Origin: Trichormus sp. M33_DOE_039
GTDB lineage: Bacteria; Cyanobacteriota; Cyanobacteriia; Cyanobacteriales; Nostocaceae
NCBI GenBank assembly: GCA_015296085.1
Contig: DVDT01000071.1
Span: 1 to 61,998 of the forward strand
Direction: 5' to 3'
Length of the DNA stretch: 61,998 bases
Part shown: one piece after another, positions 56,525-61,998 of the stretch
Position numbering within the stretch: position 1 is the stretch's first letter
How the letters are laid out: every line of letters starts with the position of its first letter
Program-made: the position numbers and the translations under genes
Notes under the pieces: model-generated
Seen by the model: the letters and a program-made list of their open reading frames with translations, nothing else
Database searches by the model: none
Told to the model about the DNA's origin: nothing

Positions 56525-57406
56525 ATGCAAATCCGCCGCCGTCAACCAAATCCAGCTGTAAACGTTTCCTTCTTGCGTTATCAAGTTGCTGTGCCAGATG
56601 CACAACCGCAGCACATCCTAGAGGAAATTGTCTGGCATAAAGAAATAGAAGTTGAGCAAATGCGCGACAGAGTGCCTTTGAGAGAATTACAGAAGCAAGC
56701 TCTCACAGCACCTCCAACTCTTGATTTTGTCGCAGCTTTAAGACAAGGTAAAACTCAACCTGCGTTAATTGCGGAAGTCAAGAAAGCTTCTCCCAGTCAG
56801 GGAGTATTTCGGGAAGATTTCGACCCTGTAGCGATCGCCATCTCCTACCAACAAGGTGGCGCAAGTTGTCTTTCGGTTTTAACGGATAGTAAATTTTTTC
56901 AAGGTAGTTTTGATAACCTTTCTAAAGTCCGTGCTGCTGTGGATTTGCCACTACTGTGTAAGGATTTTGTGATTTACCCTTATCAAATCTATTTAGCTCG
57001 TCTGCGAGGTGCAGATGCAGTTTTATTGATTGCAGCCATCCTTAGTGATCAATACTTGAAATACTTCCTCAAAATTGCCAAATCCTTGAATATGGATGCA
57101 TTAATTGAAGTCCATAACCTAGAAGAACTTGACCGGGTATTGGCTTTAGATGGTGTCTCTTTAGTAGGAATTAATAACCGTAATTTAGAAGATTTTTCTG
57201 TAGACCTGCAAACAACTTGCCAAATTTTGGCTGCTAGGGGTAGCCAATTACAGTCAAAAAATATTCTCGTTGTCAGCGAGTCGGGATTACATACCCCAGC
57301 AGATTTAAGCTTAGTATCACAAGCTGGTGCGGCGGCGGTGTTGATTGGTGAGTCCTTAGTCAAACAGCCAGATCCAGAATTAGCGATCACGCGTCTATTT
57401 TCCTAG
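56525..57406 (+). CDS. trpC: indole-3-glycerol phosphate synthase
   Basis: The 293-residue enzyme closes the indole ring in tryptophan biosynthesis. It is a TIM barrel with the [12 protein letters not shown] motif and catalytic lysines, [25 protein letters not shown], and GINNRNL. I chose the ATG at 56525; the longer frame reaches into the MITE and is unlikely. It follows lpdA, as in other Nostoc-type genomes, but with the MITE between. Confidence 0.92.
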   Translation: MQIRRRQPNPAVNVSFLRYQVAVPDAQPQHILEEIVWHKEIEVEQMRDRVPLRELQKQALTAPPTLDFVAALRQGKTQPALIAEVKKASPSQGVFREDFDPVAIAISYQQGGASCLSVLTDSKFFQGSFDNLSKVRAAVDLPLLCKDFVIYPYQIYLARLRGADAVLLIAAILSDQYLKYFLKIAKSLNMDALIEVHNLEELDRVLALDGVSLVGINNRNLEDFSVDLQTTCQILAARGSQLQSKNILVVSESGLHTPADLSLVSQAGAAAVLIGESLVKQPDPELAITRLFS

Positions 57407-57630
57407 TCGTCTTTAACGTATGAGCTAGAGGTGTAGGGGTATAAGGATGTAGGGGTGCAAGGGATAAAACTCATAACTAACGACTAACGACTTTGAAATT
57501 CCACCTAGTGGTACTACGTGTTTGTTAGTTGACTATCTAAAATTTAGGTTAAATATTTAGTTATTGTGTCAAAATTGACTTGGCAGCAATTAGAAAGCCA
57601 GATTTCAAAAATTACCCAATTGATAACTAC

Positions 57631-57864
57631 ATGGAGCAAATTCCCCTACCTTCACCTATCCACTACGAACTTATACTGCAACTATTAGAGAGACAAACTA
57701 TGTCAGCAGTCAGTAGTAACCCTGAACTGCGACATCAGGTTAATCAACTAATTATTACTCTTCGTAAGGCAGTAGTCCAACAAAAGCAATTAGAAGAAGC
57801 TTGTCAGGGTTCTTCTGTACCCGTAGAACACCGTTGGTCAATTAATCATCAGAAGAATTCCTAA
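57631..57864 (+). CDS. DUF5340-like small protein
   Basis: The 77-residue protein starts MEQIPLPSPIHYELILQLLE and is helical, as DUF5340 cyanobacterial proteins. I use the ATG at 57631 because the upstream part of the frame (from a TTG at 57580) looks unlike coding sequence. Function unknown. Confidence 0.7.
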   Translation: MEQIPLPSPIHYELILQLLERQTMSAVSSNPELRHQVNQLIITLRKAVVQQKQLEEACQGSSVPVEHRWSINHQKNS

Positions 57865-58427
57865 TCAACTACGACTAGGTTTGTACCTAGGTAATGGGTT
57901 AATCCCACTACGCTACAGCAAATTTCAATACATCATAAAATCTATTGAAGGTATCTGAATGTTGTGACGAATCAAGTTAAATAGCTAAACAGAATTAATT
58001 ACACACATTGTTTCTCTCTTCCTTACACCCTATCCCTATTCGCTCTCTCCACTCATGAACTTAATTTGTGCGACTATTTAGGGGTAAGCTTCTGCAAAAT
58101 CACAAATTGGATGATGGATTTAGCCGTAACACACGCCACTGTCTTGATACAGCTAAATTGTTAGACTATAGCATTAGCGATTGATTCCTCACCCCACTTT
58201 GGAAACATCTTAGCAAGTCATAACTCAGTACAGGCCAAAGACCCCGCTCCCCATAATAGGGTTAATCAACGCTCTCAGTAGAAAAAAGCGATATTTTTAA
58301 GATTTTATGTGGCAACCTGATCTTTTTAACCATAAAATCGAAGACAAGGTAAAGTTCGCCAGAACAGAAGCCTTAAATTCAAAATACCGCTCAGAAATCA
58401 GGGTTAAAAGCTATCACTAAATCTCCA
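57865..58427. other. non-coding stretch
   Basis: About 560 bp with no gene, no convincing hairpin and no clear repeat beyond short HIP1-free sequence. It probably contains the promoter of the next gene. Confidence 0.5.
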
Positions 58428-59285
58428 ATGGTAGATCGGATAAATGATATCGCTTGGCAAGCTCATCAAGGTAGCGTTGCAGCGATTATTCAATTATTGA
58501 ACGACAAGCTCGCCACTTCTGGTGTGAGAATCCGGGCTGTTTTTGCCGATGGTGTCTTACAACTGTTGTGTGAAGCGGCTAAAGTTGAGTTACTAGAGCA
58601 ATCTAGCCTAGTAGAGCAAATCAAGCAAATCCTTGAATCCATTGCACCGCGGAATATTCGCCGCATCAAGATTAATAGTCGAATTGTGCGGGAACAGCAA
58701 TTATTGTGGTTGACAGAAATTGAGCGCGAAAATCAATTACTCTGGTCACAGGAAATTTCCCTGGCTCAACCAAATATTGTGCAGCAGCTAATTAAAGACA
58801 TTCAAGCCGCACAAACTGAACTCGGACAAAATAATTTACCTGAGTTCTCATCACTAACTAACAAAGATAAATTTAGGAAAACACCCAAAGTTAAATGGCA
58901 ATCAGCACTCGGTTTATGCTTGCTGCTGTCACTGGGTTGGATTGTGTATACCCAATTTGGCGAACAACTGAAAAACTTAGTCAAGCTAGAAAATAACGGT
59001 AATTTTGCCACAGCTAATAGTAACCAGACGCAATCAGCAGGTAATAAATCTGATGATTCATTCGCCGCAGCAGTAAGGATTGCGAATCAAGCTTCTGCGA
59101 CTGGTAAAACAGCAACAACCTCAACGCAATGGTTAGAACTAGCAGCTATGTGGCAAAGAGCTTCTGATTTAATGGCGGCCGTACCATCAGATCACAGTCG
59201 CTATCAAGAAGCAAAAATACGCACACAATTGTATAAAAAATATAGTGAGACAGCACAACAAGAAGCAGCCAAGAGTAAGCTGTAA
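58428..59285 (+). CDS. membrane-anchored hypothetical protein
   Basis: The 285-residue protein has a helical N-terminal domain (1-100) resembling cyanobacterial proteins of unknown function, a single membrane segment at about 160-178 (ALGLCLLLSLGWIVYTQF) and a periplasmic tail with a helical TPR-like end (LELAAMWQRASDLMAAV). The kinase gene follows 159 bp downstream on the same strand. Confidence 0.65.
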   Translation: MVDRINDIAWQAHQGSVAAIIQLLNDKLATSGVRIRAVFADGVLQLLCEAAKVELLEQSSLVEQIKQILESIAPRNIRRIKINSRIVREQQLLWLTEIERENQLLWSQEISLAQPNIVQQLIKDIQAAQTELGQNNLPEFSSLTNKDKFRKTPKVKWQSALGLCLLLSLGWIVYTQFGEQLKNLVKLENNGNFATANSNQTQSAGNKSDDSFAAAVRIANQASATGKTATTSTQWLELAAMWQRASDLMAAVPSDHSRYQEAKIRTQLYKKYSETAQQEAAKSKL

Positions 59286-59444
59286 GTGAGACATATTGCA
59301 ACACTTTACATTACCAATGTAAATAAAATTTACTTCAAATAACTTAAGTAACACACAATATTTTTGTGTGTAAAAAGCCTATATACTTAAGTACATCTGC
59401 TCTAGAAGCAGAAATATTTTAAGTATAAATATAAGATTTTATCT

Positions 59445-60887
59445 ATGAGTTATATTACTTGTAGTAAGGGGCATCAAAGTTCCTTCGGGTCTAACTTTTG
59501 TTCCACCTGTGGGGAATCATTACAAAATTCCCACCATAATTTAGATCCTACCTTGATTGGTATCCAACCGGGAACTAGATTACGCGATCGCTACATCGTC
59601 AGAGAAATGCTAGGTCAAGGTGGCTTTGGCAGAACTTACATCGCAGAAGATACAGGTCGTTTTAACGAAAAAGTTGCTCTGAAAGAGTTTATTCCTTCTT
59701 TGCAGGGAACTGGCGCATTGAATAAAGCCGTAGAGTTATTTCAACGAGAAGCCGTCACCCTCTATCAACTACAACATCCACAAATACCTAGATTTTGGGA
59801 AGCTTTTCAAGAAAATTCCCGATTATTTCTTGTGGAAGACTTTATCGAAGGTCGCACCTATGAATCATTATTGAATGAGCGTCTTAGACAAGGCGGACGC
59901 TTTAGTGAAGCTGAAATCATGAAATTGTTTCAGGACTTGCTTCCCGTCTTAAGCTACCTGCACCGTCAAGGCGTGATTCACCGTGATATCTCTCCCGATA
60001 ATATTATTCTCAGCAGCAAAACAGGACTTCCTGTCTTGATTGACATGGGTGCTGTCAAGCAAGTCACCTTTAATGTTGCCACTAATCTGCAAACAACACC
60101 AACCCCAGGAGGGACTAGTATTGGTAAGGTTGGTTATGCACCTGATGAGCAAATCAGATTAGGAATTGTTGCTCCCAATAGTGATTTATATGCTTTAGCT
60201 GTAACAGCTATTGTCTTGATGACTGGTAAACAACCGCAACAATTGTTAGATCAATACACATTAACTTGGAAATGGGATAAGGAAATTACCGTCAGTTCCC
60301 TCGTGAGTCAAGCTCTAAATCAGATGTTAGCATCAAGGGGTGATCATCGTTTTCAGTCTGCGGATGAAGTTCTATTATTCCTAGGTTTGACACAGACTAA
60401 TTCCGGGTACTCAACACCTAATTATTCCGAAAATCCTCCACCCAATTATCAAAATCAAGGCTATTCTGCACCAAATTCTTCTGGAAATCCTCCACCCAAT
60501 TATCAAAATCCAGATTATTCAACGCCTATCTATTCTGCTAACTCTACATCTGATCCAGCAAATAATTCAGGTTGTGGGCGTATTTTTGATGAATCTATTC
60601 CTGTTCCTCAAGAAATTAAAGGTTGGAGTTGGGGAGCGTTTTTGTTGGGAGTTTTTTGGAGTATTGGTAACAAAGTTTGGATTGGTCTTTTATGCTTTAT
60701 ACCCTACATAGGCTTTGTAATGTTAATTATCTTAGGCATTAAGGGTAATGAGTGGGCATGGAAAAGCAAAAGATGGGCTAGTGTTGAAGCTTTTAAAGCT
60801 AATCAAAGAACATGGGCAATTGTTGGTATTTGTTTAACCGTCTTCTTTGTGATTATCGGTTTTTTAGCTGGTTTAAGCGGTAGCTAG
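59445..60887 (+). CDS. serine/threonine protein kinase with N-terminal zinc ribbon
   Basis: The 480-residue protein has a zinc-ribbon-like start (Cys6, His10, Cys19, Cys22), a kinase domain (about 50-310; GQGGFGRTY, Lys80, HRDISPDN with Asp181, DMG at 200-202 in place of DFG), a repeated linker (PNYSENPPPNYQ and similar), and a C-terminal membrane region with about two segments. It is a Hanks-type kinase of the kind abundant in Nostoc; substrate unknown. Confidence 0.88.
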   Translation: MSYITCSKGHQSSFGSNFCSTCGESLQNSHHNLDPTLIGIQPGTRLRDRYIVREMLGQGGFGRTYIAEDTGRFNEKVALKEFIPSLQGTGALNKAVELFQREAVTLYQLQHPQIPRFWEAFQENSRLFLVEDFIEGRTYESLLNERLRQGGRFSEAEIMKLFQDLLPVLSYLHRQGVIHRDISPDNIILSSKTGLPVLIDMGAVKQVTFNVATNLQTTPTPGGTSIGKVGYAPDEQIRLGIVAPNSDLYALAVTAIVLMTGKQPQQLLDQYTLTWKWDKEITVSSLVSQALNQMLASRGDHRFQSADEVLLFLGLTQTNSGYSTPNYSENPPPNYQNQGYSAPNSSGNPPPNYQNPDYSTPIYSANSTSDPANNSGCGRIFDESIPVPQEIKGWSWGAFLLGVFWSIGNKVWIGLLCFIPYIGFVMLIILGIKGNEWAWKSKRWASVEAFKANQRTWAIVGICLTVFFVIIGFLAGLSGS

Positions 60888-60916
60888 GACAATCAAGTAA
60901 AAATAAAAAGCTGAAA

Positions 60917-61879
60917 TTATAGACTACATAGCCAACGAGAAATAGATGCAACTTGATTCTCCTCGTTCAAGTTAGCAGCATTACTAAGAGTTCCGTTCTC
61001 TAGTTGACTCCAGATTTCACGAGCCATCCTTTTTGCGATCGCCGATCCCACAAAGAAAGTAAAAGGTGAATGCCCAACTCTGGAAAATGCTTCACGTATG
61101 CGATTTAGTGCCGCCTGTGCCGTTTTCCAATGCTCATCTGCACCTGCGGGATCGATACCGCCTTTCAGCTCGCCTAGTGCGATAACAAACGGCGCAACTA
61201 CAGATGGGTGAATTGAGCTAGATTTATTCGCTAACAACTCCGTTGGAGCAAGATTAAATAAACATAAATCCACGTTACTTTTAACTAAAGGAACAGTTAG
61301 GTTGTAAATGAGTGTACGATTGCCAAGCTCGCTTTCCCAACTGATTCCACGTAAAGACAACTCAATGTCTATGTCATCATTTGTCATAGCTATCCATTTT
61401 TTCGTTTTTGAATGTTGCCAGTGATATTTTTTACCAGCAATTGTCAAAGTCGAAAGGATAGCACGAGTGAGTTTTCTTTGTGCCAAAGCTCCACCAACGT
61501 TACGCATTGAGCCACCCAGCGTATCACCACGAGTTAGCAAAAATCTAAAGACCAATTCTTCCACAAAGTTTGTACCTGCTGGCTCAAGAAAATTTCTGAT
61601 AAGACCATTGATTGCTTCAATTTTATCCTCTAGCATCAAATGAGCCAGAGATTTGTCAGACAGTCCCGCCGCAGTTAATAATCCCATCTCAATCCCCTGA
61701 ACGTTTAGCAAATCAACAGGGCTTTCAGCTTGACTAGCTGCCTCGTGAAGTATCCTGGCTTCTGCAACGTAAGGTGTAGCCCGTCGATTCTTTTCTAGGG
61801 CGAGTGCTACAAAACCTGCACGAGTGGCTGCATAAGTGGTTACAAGGTCATCACTAGATCTGAAGGGGTGACAAAGAGG
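60917..61879 (-). pseudogene. AvaI/BsoBI-type type II restriction endonuclease frame without a start codon
   Basis: The frame gives about 320 residues close in length to BsoBI (323, from memory) and matches its pattern: [61 protein letters not shown], and [19 protein letters not shown]. Glu, Lys and His in the last segment have the same spacing as BsoBI Glu240, Lys242 and His253. The only canonical start in the frame is a TTG at 61711, which drops the first 56 residues; the frame is closed upstream by a TAA at 61880-61882. I infer a damaged 5' end. Confidence 0.75.
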
Positions 61880-61996
61880 TTACAAAGCAGACTGTATAAA
61901 GTGCATAGCATGTAATCCTTTCTGGAAATAGAGTAGTTTACTGGGCTTTAAACGCATGAATTCATGAGCTAAATCAGCCCAAAACTCCATCGCACC
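61880..61996 (-). CDS. C-terminal end of an unidentified protein (partial)
   Basis: In the same frame as the restriction enzyme the sequence upstream of the TAA is open to the window edge and reads AMEFWADLAHEFMRLKPSKL, then LYFQKGLHAMHFIQSAL. It could be the C-terminus of a neighbouring gene or a displaced N-terminus. Without the sequence beyond the edge I cannot tell. Confidence 0.35.
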   Translation of the reverse strand, partial: GAMEFWADLAHEFMRLKPSKLLYFQKGLHAMHFIQSAL

Positions 61997-61998
61997 TA

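Overview
The window looks like chromosomal DNA from a filamentous, heterocyst-type cyanobacterium of the Nostoc/Anabaena group. Evidence: a complete cyanobacterial-order nif operon, many GCGATCGC (HIP1) sites, short tandem heptad repeats of the CCCCAGT/CCCTAGT type, many small inverted-repeat elements, a cyanobacterial ndhD, GUN4 and DUF2949 proteins and a LOV-GGDEF-EAL protein. Species cannot be fixed from sequence alone.

Region 1 (1-10154): nifB-fdxN-nifS-nifU-nifH-nifD-nifK on the minus strand (nifE etc. would lie beyond the left edge), with structured intergenic RNA segments and a 1.36 kb non-coding region upstream of nifB carrying conserved promoter-like blocks. Neither nifD nor fdxN is interrupted by an excision element, although the 11-bp recombination core known from the nifD element is intact inside nifD.

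Region 2 (10155-17477): accessory segment lodged between two nif transcription units: quinone-oxidoreductase-like gene, Rpn-type nuclease, a NACHT NTPase with HEAT-like repeats, a hicAB toxin-antitoxin pair whose toxin has a stop at codon 2, a small-protein/HNH-nuclease pair with a nonsense codon, and several MITE-like repeats.

Region 3 (17488-21498): second nif unit, nifP(cysE)-Asr1405-like-DUF2949-nifV-nifZ-nifT, whose upstream region shares a 73-bp block and a second downstream block with the nifB upstream region, presumably the CnfR-responsive control region.

Region 4 (21733-32300): [2Fe-2S] ferredoxin-domain protein, ndhD, then a five-gene cluster recognisable as the uncharacterised STM4015-STM4014-STM4013-STM4012-STM4011 set (LRR protein, ATP-grasp, phosphatase/sulfatase-fold hydrolase, two radical SAM enzymes). 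This is the best candidate here for an undescribed biosynthetic system. It is followed on the other strand by a REC-wHTH-HPt-REC-REC regulator and, at 32512-35541, a LOV/PAS-GGDEF-EAL protein.

Region 5 (36557-49958): MgtC/SapB, GST, a PIN-type toxin-antitoxin pair, a five-gene minus-strand operon (coiled coil, OmpA-like membrane protein, Ras-like GTPase, small unknown, histidine kinase), ferredoxins, hisZ, a J-domain/TPR protein, an inositol-monophosphatase-family enzyme and a nuclease lipoprotein.

Region 6 (50063-61998): tRNA-Ser(GGA), then a small accessory cluster (Uma2 fragment, TIR-GUN4 fusion, second HNH module), SWIM protein, lpdA flanked by two 148-bp MITE copies, trpC, DUF5340, a membrane protein, a Ser/Thr kinase, and an AvaI/BsoBI-type restriction endonuclease frame that lacks any usable start codon. 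Three toxin/nuclease genes in the window (hicA, HNH, AvaI-like) each have an in-frame TAA at or near the N-terminal or middle part, suggesting loss of function.
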